A stretch of DNA of 64,000 nt from AP-15 sp963733945 (lineage in GTDB: Bacteria; Pseudomonadota; Alphaproteobacteria; ATCC43930; CGMCC-115725): assembly GCA_963733945.1 (NCBI GenBank), contig CAVTFD010000040.1, forward strand, positions 62,001 to 126,000, given 5' to 3'. The notes under the pieces were generated by a model. The model was given only the letters and a program-made list of their open reading frames with translations, was not told the origin of the DNA and made no database searches. Of the stretch, positions 25,531-34,164 are shown in pieces (position 1 is the first letter of the stretch; the number at the start of each line of letters is the position of its first letter). Made by a program: the position numbers and the translations under genes.

Positions 25531-26492
25531 TCCGCCGCCTCCGGCATTTCCCCGGAAGTGTCGTCACGCGCGCCGATGCGATCAACCCGCTGCAGGTCTT
25601 CCTTGCGCGCCGACAGCACGGGGGTAAAGCGGTCAAGGCCTCGCATCGGCAGTTACGCGACAACGCTCTTGTCGCCCTGGACCAGCAAGAACAACCCCTC
25701 GCCGCACTGCAACCCGCGCAACGCCTCGAATTGGCCGCTGCTCAGCTTGAGGCCGTCGACATAGTCCTCACGGGTGCCGCGCGGGTTCGCGAGATGAAAT
25801 TGCGACGGGCACTTCTCGACCAGGATGTTGACGATGCCGCTGTCGATGATGTCGCGCGGCGATTAGGTGATGAATACGACGGCGCCGTTGCGGCTGCGGA
25901 TCGTGCGTAGTTGCTTCTCAATGATGGCGCGGAAGGTCGGATCGATCAGGGCCCGCCAGCCCTCATCGCACGGGATCAAGAGCGGCATGCCGTCGAGCAA
26001 TAGCGATACCCGGTGGTAGAGATAGGCCAGCGCCGGCCCGCGAGCGCGCTCGTTCTCCAGCAGCGCCGTCGTATCCAGCCCGTTCAATTGCCCGAAGCGG
26101 ACGGTGTCGACCGGCGCGTCGATGACCCAGCCGAGATTGCCGCCCCAGCACCACTTTTCGAGACGAGCCCCCGCCCCTTCCGGTTCGTTGTCGAAAAAAG
26201 CGCGAAGCTCGCGCCGCCTTGGCTACGTCCGGCGCGGGCGGGTGATCGGCGCCATGACCGGGCGCATGGGCCATGCCAAGCCCGAGCGTGCCGAGCTGCG
26301 CTTTCAAGAGATCGCAAATCTCGGTGAGTCGGTTCTTTCGTTCGTTGACCCCGGCCCGCGGGTCGGAGCCCGCGTCGGCCAGGAACCGAGCCACGCTCTG
26401 CGCCGCCGCCGGCGGCGCATGCACCTGGACCGCAAGGACCAGACGGTTCGCATACATCAGGCGGCGAAACAGGCTGTCCCGATAGGCTGTGT
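25527..26492 (-). pseudogene. virB4-like conjugation ATPase, deleted and interrupted
   Basis: The 5' part reads TAYRDSLFRRLMYANRLVLA, the N-terminal region of VirB4. The middle, with Walker A, is deleted. The frame then shifts, and the C-terminal part appears: FFDNEPEGAGARLEKWCWGG, ARGPALAYLYHRVSLLLDG, PCDEGWRALIDPTFRAIIEK and IRSRNGAVVFIT. A TAA at 25863-25865 replaces the glutamine expected before SPRDIIDSGIVNILVEKCPS. A second in-frame stop lies at 25653-25655. VirB4 powers type IV secretion; this copy is dead. Confidence 0.78.
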
Positions 26493-26497
26493 CTAGT

Positions 26498-26722
26498 CTA
26501 GTTGCCGCCCTTGGCCTGGTTGTAGATCAGGCCGCCGGCGAGACCCGCCGCGGCACCGATACCGGCGCCGAGACCCGCATTGCCGGCGATGGCGCCAATG
26601 ATGGCGCCGCCGCCGGCGCCGATTGCGGTGCCCGAGAGGGCTCGCTGCTGCCCCGTAGTCATGTCGGAACAGGCGACCAGTGGCACCGACGCCATGACGG
26701 CCGCCAAAATCAGCCGTTTCAT
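26498..26722 (-). CDS. Small glycine-zipper lipoprotein
   Basis: A 74-residue protein from ATG 26722; MKRLILAAVMASVPLVAC is a lipoprotein signal with lipobox LVAC. The mature part, TAIGAGGGAIIGAIAGNAGL and GAGIGAAAGLAGGLIYNQ, is a glycine zipper as in YMGG/SlyB-like outer-membrane lipoproteins. The start overlaps the stop of the upstream Rap1a-like gene (ATGA), and the gene ends just before the virB4 remnant. It is the only intact frame in the degraded stretch. Its function in the original conjugation locus is unknown. Confidence 0.7.
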   Translation of the reverse strand: MKRLILAAVMASVPLVACSDMTTGQQRALSGTAIGAGGGAIIGAIAGNAGLGAGIGAAAGLAGGLIYNQAKGGN

Positions 26723-27133
26723 CGCGATCTCCGTTTCCCGACCACCGACGCCGGACAAGGATATTTGCCGGCGAGATAGATGAACATGCCATCGATCGCC
26801 GGCATGTCGAGGCGCGCCGGCCGTTCGTTCGCCCAGGCGATGAAGCTGGCTAACTCGAGGTCCCGGGGAGGCCGCGGCGTTGGCAGGCAGAACAGCTTAC
26901 GGCCGCCCCTTTGCGCCTCGTGCGCCTCCTCGACAACGACCGCGCCCTCGGCATAGCCGTGGCAGAAATTGACCGCACCGGTCATCAACGGATCGTCTTT
27001 GGCCGGGCGCGCAGATGGCGATCAGGTCAGCGACCGTGTGAGGCGGAAACTGCAATTCCGAAACTGCCGCCGAGGCCGCCGAAGCGTCAGCGGCTATCAA
27101 TACAGCCGCGAGCGCCGAAGCCCGAAATCTCAT
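26719..27133 (-). pseudogene. Rap1a/Tai-family protein, single-base frameshift
   Basis: The first frame gives a signal peptide and SELQFPPHTVADLIAICA. One extra base in a run of three Gs (plus strand 27005-27007) shifts the frame. The rest reads KDDPLMTGAVNFCHGYAEGA and continues to FIAWANERPARLDMPAIDG and YLAGKYPC. The cysteine pair and the FCHGY motif match the small secreted Rap1a/Tai domain. Removing one base restores a complete protein of about 137 residues, so this is either a very recent mutation or a sequencing error. Confidence 0.65.
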
Positions 27134-27194
27134 TGCGCCTCCCCCCTTCCTCCCTATTCAACTGGCAAGCGATAGCCGAGGGGATCGTCGGGCG

Positions 27195-28430
27195 TCAATG
27201 CAGTCGCTGATGGTGGCGCAGGCGGGCGAGATCGGCGTCGGAAAGGCGGACCGAGAGATGGGCGGCCTCGCTGTCGTCGCGGCGGCCCAGGACTTCGCCG
27301 TGCCGATAAATCCAGGCTAGGGTCTTGCCGTCGGTCAGCGGGATATCTAGCCGCACCGGGCGGATGTCGTTTTGCAATCGGCGATCGATCAGCGCCAGCA
27401 GCGTCTCGCACCCCTCGCCGGTCGCAGCCGACAATGCAGCAATCTGCGAGTTCCGCAGCGCGTGGTGTTCGAGGCTCGCCCGCTGCCCGGGTTCGAGCAG
27501 GTCAATCTTGTTCATCACCTCGATCAGCCCGTCCTCGGCCGCTTCGTCGAGCCCAAGATTGCCGAGCACCGTCAGCACATCGTCGCGCTGGGACTCGCTG
27601 TCGGGATGGTGGGCGTCGCGGACATGGACGACGATATCGGCTTCGGTGACCTCTTCGAGGGTCGCGCGAAAGGCGGCGACGAGATGGGTCGGCAGATCGG
27701 AGATGAAGCCGACCGTGTCGGACAGGATGGCGGTGCGCCCCGACGGCAGTTCGCATCGCCGCATCGTCGGGTCGAGGGTCGCGAACAGCATGTCGCCGGC
27801 GGTTACCGTGGAGCGCGTCAGGCGGTTGAACAGGGTCGACTTTCCGGCATTGGTATAGCCCACCAATGCGACCACCGGATAAGGCACGCGGCGGCGCGCT
27901 TCGCGATGCAAGGCGCGGGTGCGCTTGATGGTCTCGAGCTCGCGCTTCAACCGCGCGATGCGCTCGCCGATCAGCCGGCGGTCGATTTCGAGCTGGCTCT
28001 CGCCTGGGCCGCCGAGAAACCCGAACCCGCCGCGCTGGCGTTCGAGATGGGTCCAAGAACGCACGAGACGCGAGCGCTGATAGGAAAGCGCCGCCAGTTC
28101 GACTTGCAGGCGGCCCTCATGGGTGCGCGCCCGCGCCCCGAAAATTTCGAGGATCAAACCGGTTCGGTCGATGACCTTCGCCTGCCAGCTTCGCTCGAGA
28201 TTGCGCTGCTGCACCGGCGAAAGCGTCCCGTCGATCACGACGAGACTGATTGAGTTCTCGCTGATAAGCTCACGGAAATTATCGACGGTGCCGCTGCCGA
28301 GCAGGCTGCTCGGGCGCGGGCTGGCGATGCGGGCAACCTCGGCGCGAACGACGTCGAGACGGATCGCCTGGGCAAGGCCGACCGCCTCTTCGAGACGGGC
28401 TTCGATCGAACGGGCAAAGGTTTCGGCCAC
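27195..28430 (-). CDS. hflX: Ribosome-associated GTPase HflX
   Basis: GTPase that binds the 50S subunit and splits or rescues stalled ribosomes. GSGTVDNFRELI and VVIDGTLSPVQQRNLE form the HflX N-terminal domain, RGGFGFLGGPGESQLEIDRR the linker, and the G domain has GYTNAGKST, LFATLDPTMR, DTVGFI and NKIDLL. The GTG at 28430 is the only ordinary start codon I can place, yet the frame is open further upstream and encodes family-like residues (GRALVVHP) before it, so the true start may be upstream. It follows hfq, its usual partner. Confidence 0.93.
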   Translation of the reverse strand: MAETFARSIEARLEEAVGLAQAIRLDVVRAEVARIASPRPSSLLGSGTVDNFRELISENSISLVVIDGTLSPVQQRNLERSWQAKVIDRTGLILEIFGARARTHEGRLQVELAALSYQRSRLVRSWTHLERQRGGFGFLGGPGESQLEIDRRLIGERIARLKRELETIKRTRALHREARRRVPYPVVALVGYTNAGKSTLFNRLTRSTVTAGDMLFATLDPTMRRCELPSGRTAILSDTVGFISDLPTHLVAAFRATLEEVTEADIVVHVRDAHHPDSESQRDDVLTVLGNLGLDEAAEDGLIEVMNKIDLLEPGQRASLEHHALRNSQIAALSAATGEGCETLLALIDRRLQNDIRPVRLDIPLTDGKTLAWIYRHGEVLGRRDDSEAAHLSVRLSDADLARLRHHQRLH

Positions 28431-28525
28431 ACCGCGAACCGGCGCCGATTTCGGCGCTGGATGGACGACGAGCGCCCGACCGGTCGTAACGCCGTCCGCG
28501 AGCGGTAGCCTCTTCTCCCCCCGGC

Positions 28526-28777
28526 TCAGGATTCTTCGTTCTCCCTGCCCGGCTCGAACAACTGGATCGGCTGCGCCGGCATCACCGTCGAGATCGCGTG
28601 CTTATAGACAAGCTGCGAATGCGCGTCGCGCCGCAACAGCACGCAGAAATTATCAAACCAGGTGATGATTCCTTGCAATTTTACACCGTTAACCAGAAAG
28701 ACTGTAACCGGCGTTTTGTGTTTCCGGACGTGGTTAAGAAAAACGTCCTGGACATTTTGTGATTTCTCCGCAGACAT
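28526..28777 (-). CDS. hfq: RNA chaperone Hfq
   Basis: An 83-residue Sm-like hexamer-forming protein that pairs small RNAs with messages. VQDVFLNHVRKHKTPVTVFL and KLQGIITWFDNFCVLLRRD form Sm1, and QLVYKHAISTVMP Sm2. ATG 28777 gives the family-typical MSAEKSQNVQD start and follows GGGG at a proper distance; the frame upstream of it is not conserved. It lies between the HAD gene and hflX, the standard alphaproteobacterial order. Confidence 0.96.
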   Translation of the reverse strand: MSAEKSQNVQDVFLNHVRKHKTPVTVFLVNGVKLQGIITWFDNFCVLLRRDAHSQLVYKHAISTVMPAQPIQLFEPGRENEES

Positions 28778-28888
28778 GGGTATCCCCCACTCGCTTTTTG
28801 GAGCCGAGTCGGCCCGACTCACGCAAAACGGCAAGCACCCGGTGAAGCCGCCGAGCTGCCGGTACGAAGATGGGCTCGCCAAGGTGAA

Positions 28889-29557
28889 TCACAAGCCCTG
28901 AATAAAGCGAAACAACGCCGCAGGATCTGAAAACGTAAGACGCGGCGCGTGGGCGCCCAATTCCTCCGGCGCCAACTCGTCCCCGAGCAAAACCGGCACG
29001 CATCCGCTGTTCCCGGCGCATTCCATGTCGATGCCGGTGTCGCCGACGAACCACACCGCCTCCCCCGCTTCGATCCCGCTCTGCTCAAGCGCGAGCCGGA
29101 CCGGGGCGGCGTCGGGCTTATCGGCAGCGGCGTCGCCGGCCCCAACGACGTTGCCAAAATAGGACGACCAGCCGATTTGCTGCGCCTCACGGCGAAGCAA
29201 GGCGCCGGTCTTGTTGCTGACGACGCCGAGAAAGACGCCCCCTGTCGCGAGCCCGCGCAGCAATTCCCCGCGGCCCGGCAGTGCCGTCAGCCGTTCGAGA
29301 TGGATAGCCCGAAAGTGATCGAGATAGATCTGCCGAGCCTCTTCCCAGCGCTCGCCAAAATGAACCGGAAAGCTCTCGCGCAGGCTCAGTCGCACTCGCT
29401 GCTTGGTCTCGGCGAGCGACCAGGCCGGCTTGCCCATCGCCGCCATGCAGATGTTCAAGGCTTCGTGGATCGTGGCCCAGCTGTCGACCAGGGTGTTGTC
29501 CCAATCGAACAGGATCGCGCGTGGCCGGCTCAAATCCGACGAGGACCGACCGATCAT
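28889..29557 (-). CDS. HAD-family hydrolase (phosphoglycolate phosphatase-like)
   Basis: A 222-residue HAD phosphatase: LFDWDNTLVDSW holds the nucleophile and acid aspartates, VVSNKTG motif II, DKPDAAPV the motif III lysine and VGDTGIDMECAGNSG motif IV. The cap between residues 30 and 95 is helical, as in Gph-type enzymes. It overlaps the aminotransferase by 4 bases (ATGA), so the two are translationally coupled. The substrate cannot be read from the sequence. Confidence 0.8.
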   Translation of the reverse strand: MIGRSSSDLSRPRAILFDWDNTLVDSWATIHEALNICMAAMGKPAWSLAETKQRVRLSLRESFPVHFGERWEEARQIYLDHFRAIHLERLTALPGRGELLRGLATGGVFLGVVSNKTGALLRREAQQIGWSSYFGNVVGAGDAAADKPDAAPVRLALEQSGIEAGEAVWFVGDTGIDMECAGNSGCVPVLLGDELAPEELGAHAPRLTFSDPAALFRFIQGL

Positions 29558-30405
29558 GTCGCCGCCGCGTGGGCCAGGTAGAATTCCCGAAGGGCCCGGG
29601 TGAGCGGCCCTGGCCTACCGTCGCCGACCCGGTCGCCGTCGATGCGGACGACCGGCAACAGCTCGACCGCGGTGCTGGTCACAAAGGCTTCGCGCGCCGT
29701 CTTGGCCTCGGCCACAGTGAACGGCCGCTCGACCAGGCGATAGCCTTCGCGGCGGATGATGTCGAAGACCGCAAGCCGAGTGACGCCGTTTAGGATCGCG
29801 TTGTCGGCCTGGCGGGTCACGGCGACGTCGTCGGCAGTTACGATCCAGGCATTGGTGGAGGTGCCCTCGGTCACCTGGCCGTCGCTGTCGACCTGCCATG
29901 CTTCATAAGCCCCGGCCTCTTTGGCGCGCTGCTTGCCGAGTACGTTCGCGACCAGCGCCACCGATTTGATGTCGCAGCGTCGCCAGCGGATGTCAGGAAT
30001 TGTGATTACACCGATGCCGTCGGCGGCCAGGCTCGGATCGGCGGGCTTCTTGCGGCGCGCGGTGACGACGAGAACCGGTTTCGCCGTTTGCGGGAAGGCA
30101 TGGTCACGCGGGGCCTCACCGCGGGTAACCTGCAGATAGAGGGCGCCGTCGCGCACGCCGTTACGGCGGACGACCTCGCGCATGACGATTTTGAGCGCCG
30201 CCTCCGACATCGGCGCCGCGATCCGCAATTCTCCCAGCGAACGCGCCAGCCGCGTCAGATGCGGCCTCTCGTCGACAAGGTGCCCGCCGATCACCGCCAA
30301 CACTTCGTAGACACCGTCGGCGAACTGATATCCTCGGTCCTCGATATGCACCCCGGCCGAGCGGTGCTGCAGGTACTGCCCGTCGACATAGGCAATCCGC
30401 GACAC
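29554..30405 (-). CDS. Class IV aminotransferase (D-amino acid / branched-chain type)
   Basis: A 283-residue PLP enzyme. YVDGQYLQHRSAGVHIEDRG and YQFADGVYEVL open the fold-type IV structure; IRWRRCDIKSVALVANVLGK supplies the PLP lysine; EGTSTNAWIV and ILNGVTRLAVFDI bind the phosphate. In many alphaproteobacteria a D-alanine aminotransferase gene (dat) lies between ntrX and hfq, which fits this position and favours D-amino acid transamination over BCAA metabolism; specificity is inferred. Confidence 0.82.
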   Translation of the reverse strand: MSRIAYVDGQYLQHRSAGVHIEDRGYQFADGVYEVLAVIGGHLVDERPHLTRLARSLGELRIAAPMSEAALKIVMREVVRRNGVRDGALYLQVTRGEAPRDHAFPQTAKPVLVVTARRKKPADPSLAADGIGVITIPDIRWRRCDIKSVALVANVLGKQRAKEAGAYEAWQVDSDGQVTEGTSTNAWIVTADDVAVTRQADNAILNGVTRLAVFDIIRREGYRLVERPFTVAEAKTAREAFVTSTAVELLPVVRIDGDRVGDGRPGPLTRALREFYLAHAAAT

Positions 30406-30409
30406 TGGC

Positions 30410-31813
30410 TCAGGTCCCGACTTTCAGCGACCGGTCGTTACCGAAGACGCTGAGCGATTTGAGCTTGCGGTGCAGCGCCGAGCGCTCCATGCCGACAAAG
30501 GCCGCGGTGCGGGAAATGTTGCCGCCGAAGCGGGTCACCTGGGCCAACAAATATTCGCGCTCGAAAACTTCGCGGGCGTCACGCAACGGCAGCGTCATGA
30601 TTTCGCTGCCACGGTCCAATTTGACGACAGTAGGGGCGATGGCGGTGATCTCGTTTGGCAGCATATCGGCGCGGACCGGCTCCTGTGCATCGCCTGGCGC
30701 CATGATCAAGAGCCAATCGATGACGTTGCGCAACTGACGCACGTTGCCGGGCCAGGAATAGGCCTGTAACGCGGCCATCGCGTCCTCGCCGAGTTCGCGC
30801 GGGGAAAGCCGCGCTGCCTCTGAGGAGCGCACCATGAAATGGCGGGCCATCAGCGGGATGTCCTCGCGCCGATCGCGCAGCGGCGGCACTTTGATCGGCA
30901 CGACATTGAGCCGATAGAACAGATCCTCGCGGAACCGGCCGCCGCCAATTTCGGCAGCGAGCTCACGATTCGACGAAGCGACGACCCGGACATCGACTTC
31001 GACGCGGCTCGATCCCCCGATCCTCTCGAAGGTCTGTTCCTGCAACACGCGCACGATCTTGCCCTGGGTCTCGAGCGGCATATCGGCGACCTCGTCGAGG
31101 AACAGAGTCCCGCCATGCGCGCGCTCGAAGGTGCCGATCTTGCGCGGCGCGCCGATGTCGTTGTCCGCCTCGGTTCCGAACAGCTCGATTTCGAGCCGCT
31201 CCGGCCGCATGGTCGCACAATTGACCGGGACGAACGGACCCTTCGCCCGACGCGATCGCAGGTGCAACAGCCTGCCGACGACCTCCTTGCCGGCGCCGGG
31301 CGGTCCGGTGATCAGGATCCGGCTCCCGGTCGGCGCCGCCTTGTCGATCTGCTGGCGCAGCTGATTGGCCAGAGGCGAAATCCCGATCAGGTCGAGATCC
31401 CCGCCGGCGCGCAGTTTAAGCTCTTCGTTCTCGCGCCGCAGCAACGCCGCCTCGATCGCGCGCTCGACGATCAGCAGCAACCGGTCCGATTTGAACGGCT
31501 TCTCGATGAAGTCGTAGGCGCCGATCTTGATCGCCTCGACCGCCGTCTCGATCGTGCCGTGCCCACTGATCATGACCACCGGTACCGACGGCATCTCGGC
31601 GCGCAGCAGCCTAAGAATTTCGATCCCGTCTAGCTTGCTGCCCTGCAGCCAGATGTCGAGGATGACGAGGGTCGGTTGCCTAGCGTGGATCACGGCCAGC
31701 GCCTGGGCGCTGTCAGCAGCCTCGCGCGTGGCGTAGCCCTCGTCCTTCAGCACACCCGCGATCAGCATGCGGATGTCGGCTTCGTCGTCGACGATCAGGA
31801 TGTCATGCGCCAT
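30410..31813 (-). CDS. ntrX: Response regulator NtrX
   Basis: A 467-residue NtrC-family regulator, partner of NtrY. The receiver domain (1-120) has the acidic pocket and the phosphorylation site in LVILDIWLQGSKLDGIEILR; the AAA+ domain has ITGPPGAGKEVVGRLLHLRS and GGTLFLDEVADMP; the C-terminus is a Fis-type helix-turn-helix (NISRTAAFVGMERSALHRKL). The sigma-54 contact loop GAFTGA is missing; the equivalent stretch reads GTEADNDIGAPRKIGTFERA. It overlaps ntrY by 11 bases. Confidence 0.93.
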   Translation of the reverse strand: MAHDILIVDDEADIRMLIAGVLKDEGYATREAADSAQALAVIHARQPTLVILDIWLQGSKLDGIEILRLLRAEMPSVPVVMISGHGTIETAVEAIKIGAYDFIEKPFKSDRLLLIVERAIEAALLRRENEELKLRAGGDLDLIGISPLANQLRQQIDKAAPTGSRILITGPPGAGKEVVGRLLHLRSRRAKGPFVPVNCATMRPERLEIELFGTEADNDIGAPRKIGTFERAHGGTLFLDEVADMPLETQGKIVRVLQEQTFERIGGSSRVEVDVRVVASSNRELAAEIGGGRFREDLFYRLNVVPIKVPPLRDRREDIPLMARHFMVRSSEAARLSPRELGEDAMAALQAYSWPGNVRQLRNVIDWLLIMAPGDAQEPVRADMLPNEITAIAPTVVKLDRGSEIMTLPLRDAREVFEREYLLAQVTRFGGNISRTAAFVGMERSALHRKLKSLSVFGNDRSLKVGT

Positions 31814-34046
31814 GTCCGACCGTACTCATCTCGAACGGCTGGCTGGCGGCGTCGGCGCCTTCGGTCGTGCGAGCCTCGGCGGCGAAGACAAGCCTGACCC
31901 GCGCCCCCTCCGGTTCCCCATCTTCCAACATCAGCTCCCCCCTGTGATCTTCCATGATCTTCTTGACGATGGCGAGGCCCAAACCCGTCCCCTTCGCCCG
32001 CGTCGTCACATAGGGCTCGGTCAACCGCTCGCGGTCTTGGTAGGGCAAGCCCTTGCCATTGTCCTCGACGATCACCGCAGCCTGGCCAGCGGCCGCCGAT
32101 ACCGACACGCGGATATACCCGGGAGCATCGGCTCCGCGTTCGGCGATTCGCGCCTCGATCGCCTCGATCGCGTTCTTGACGATGTTGATCACCGCCTGCC
32201 CGACGAGACGCGCGTCGCAGCTGACCGCGACCGAGTGGTCCGGAAAGCTCGTCTCGAAAGCGATCTCGCGATGGGCGGTACGCTGCAAGAACACCGCCCG
32301 ATGCACGATCTCGACCAGATTCTCCGGTTTGAGGACCGGCGCCGGCATTCGCGCAAACGCCGAGAATTCATCGATCATGCGGCCGATGTCGCCGACGTGG
32401 CGGATGATCGTGTCGGTGCAGATCGTAAATGTCTCAGGGTCTTGCTTGATCTCCTTCAGATAGCGGCGGCGTAGCCGCTCCGCCGCCAGTTGGATTGGGG
32501 TCAGCGGGTTTTTGATTTCGTGGGCGATGCGCCGGGCAATATCTGCCCAGGCTGCCTTGCGTTGCGCGGACAGCAATTCGGTAATGTCGTCGAAAGTGAC
32601 GACAAAACCGCTGGTGTCGCGTTCGTCGTGTTCGGCGGCGATGCGCACCAAGAGGGTGCGGGTGCTGTTGCCGCGGGCGAGCTGGACTTGCGACTGCGCC
32701 AGGCGGTCGGGGCGACGCTCCGCCTCGTCGAGCAGGATCGCCATCTCGGGCGCCACGTCGGCGAGATCACGCCCGATCGATTGTTCGAGATCGACCCCGA
32801 GCAGCGCGGAGGCCGAGCGGTTGGGCAAATTGACGCGGCCCTCGCGATCGAGCCCAATCACCCCGGCCGAGACGCCGGTCAGGACCGTCTCGGTGAATCG
32901 GCGCCGTTCATCGAGCTGCCAATTCGCCTCTCTCAGCTCGCGCTGCTGGCTTTCGATCTGGTAGGTCATCCGGTTGAAAGCGCGGCTCAACGAGGCGAGT
33001 TCGTCGTCTTTCTCCCCTTCGGGCACACGGGCAGCAAGATCGCCTCCGCGCACTTGCTCGGCCGCGGTAGCGAGCCGGCTGATCGGGACGGCGAGCTGGG
33101 TTGCGAAATGAATTCCGATGGCCACCGCCGCGACCAAAAACAGCATCGCCACCATCAGGAAAATCAAGGCGAAGGTTACCTGAAACCCTGATCGCCGACT
33201 TTCCATCTTCGCGTATTGAGCGGCGGCGCGCTGGGTCTCCTCCATGTGATTGAGCACGCGCGGCTCGATAAAACGGCTAACATAGAGATAGACTTGGCCA
33301 AACTGGTCGAGGCGAACCAGGGCGCGCACCCGGTTATCGTTGTCGCTGGTTACGATCGCCACGTCGCCTTCGTCGGCGACGCGCATCGCACCGTCCGGCA
33401 TCGGCTCGAAACCGAGCGTGAATGACAGGCTCGACCGCGCCAGTACATGGCCAGCTCGGTCGAAGACCATCGCCTCGGTCAGGCCGCGCAGAGCCGCCTG
33501 CGCCGCCACCACCTGCTCCAAGCGCGCCTGATCCAGTGTGAGTTCGGGCGCATCCCGATTGAGGTCGTTCGCCATCGCTAGCGTGTCGGCGCGAATCGCC
33601 TGCTGATGCTCGTGCAGATAGGCTTCGGCGACGGCGAGCGATTCGGTGATTGCCGTGTGCACCCGATCGCTGAACCACGATTCGACCCCGTAGCTGAAGA
33701 ACAGATACGAGAAAACTGCGACGATAATTGTCGGCGTCACTGCGATCAGGCTGAACAGCACGACTAGCCGGATCTGCAGCCGGGAGCCGGCGAGGCCGCG
33801 GCGCCGCTCGGCCCATACCTGCAGCAGACGCTTGGCGATCAACGCGCCAAGAGCCAGCAGCAGAACGAGGTCCAGGTTGAGCAGGGTGAGGACGGTGTTG
33901 GGATGCAGCCCGAAGGGCGGCACCCCGGTCAGCGCCAAATATGTTGCGACCCCCGAAGCCAGCGCCGCTGTCGACAAACCAAAAGCGAGCGTGTGACGCA
34001 GACCAAAGCGGCCGGCCCTCCTCCGAACCCGCCGCATCAGCTTCAT
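31803..34046 (-). CDS. ntrY: Sensor histidine kinase NtrY
   Basis: A 747-residue membrane kinase. Several transmembrane segments lie in residues 15-120 and another near 290-315, followed by HAMP (LAVPISRLATAAEQVRGGDL), a PAS domain (about 380-490), HisKA with RRIAHEIKNPLTPIQLAAER, and the ATPase domain with NIVKNAIEAIEA, VEDNGKGLPY and TGLGLAIVKKIMEDHRG. It phosphorylates NtrX in response to a nitrogen- or redox-related cue. The start MKLMRRVRRRAG at 34046 precedes the first membrane helix. Confidence 0.95.
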   Translation of the reverse strand: MKLMRRVRRRAGRFGLRHTLAFGLSTAALASGVATYLALTGVPPFGLHPNTVLTLLNLDLVLLLALGALIAKRLLQVWAERRRGLAGSRLQIRLVVLFSLIAVTPTIIVAVFSYLFFSYGVESWFSDRVHTAITESLAVAEAYLHEHQQAIRADTLAMANDLNRDAPELTLDQARLEQVVAAQAALRGLTEAMVFDRAGHVLARSSLSFTLGFEPMPDGAMRVADEGDVAIVTSDNDNRVRALVRLDQFGQVYLYVSRFIEPRVLNHMEETQRAAAQYAKMESRRSGFQVTFALIFLMVAMLFLVAAVAIGIHFATQLAVPISRLATAAEQVRGGDLAARVPEGEKDDELASLSRAFNRMTYQIESQQRELREANWQLDERRRFTETVLTGVSAGVIGLDREGRVNLPNRSASALLGVDLEQSIGRDLADVAPEMAILLDEAERRPDRLAQSQVQLARGNSTRTLLVRIAAEHDERDTSGFVVTFDDITELLSAQRKAAWADIARRIAHEIKNPLTPIQLAAERLRRRYLKEIKQDPETFTICTDTIIRHVGDIGRMIDEFSAFARMPAPVLKPENLVEIVHRAVFLQRTAHREIAFETSFPDHSVAVSCDARLVGQAVINIVKNAIEAIEARIAERGADAPGYIRVSVSAAAGQAAVIVEDNGKGLPYQDRERLTEPYVTTRAKGTGLGLAIVKKIMEDHRGELMLEDGEPEGARVRLVFAAEARTTEGADAASQPFEMSTVGHGA

Positions 34047-34164
34047 GCAAGACCTCGACCGGATATCGCCGCGAGCTGTTCGGACGGCCGACCCGCCGCC
34101 GTTACCGGCCGGGCCAGCCCCCGGCCAACGCCACGCGATCCCCGAAATTCGGCGACACGCTGCT

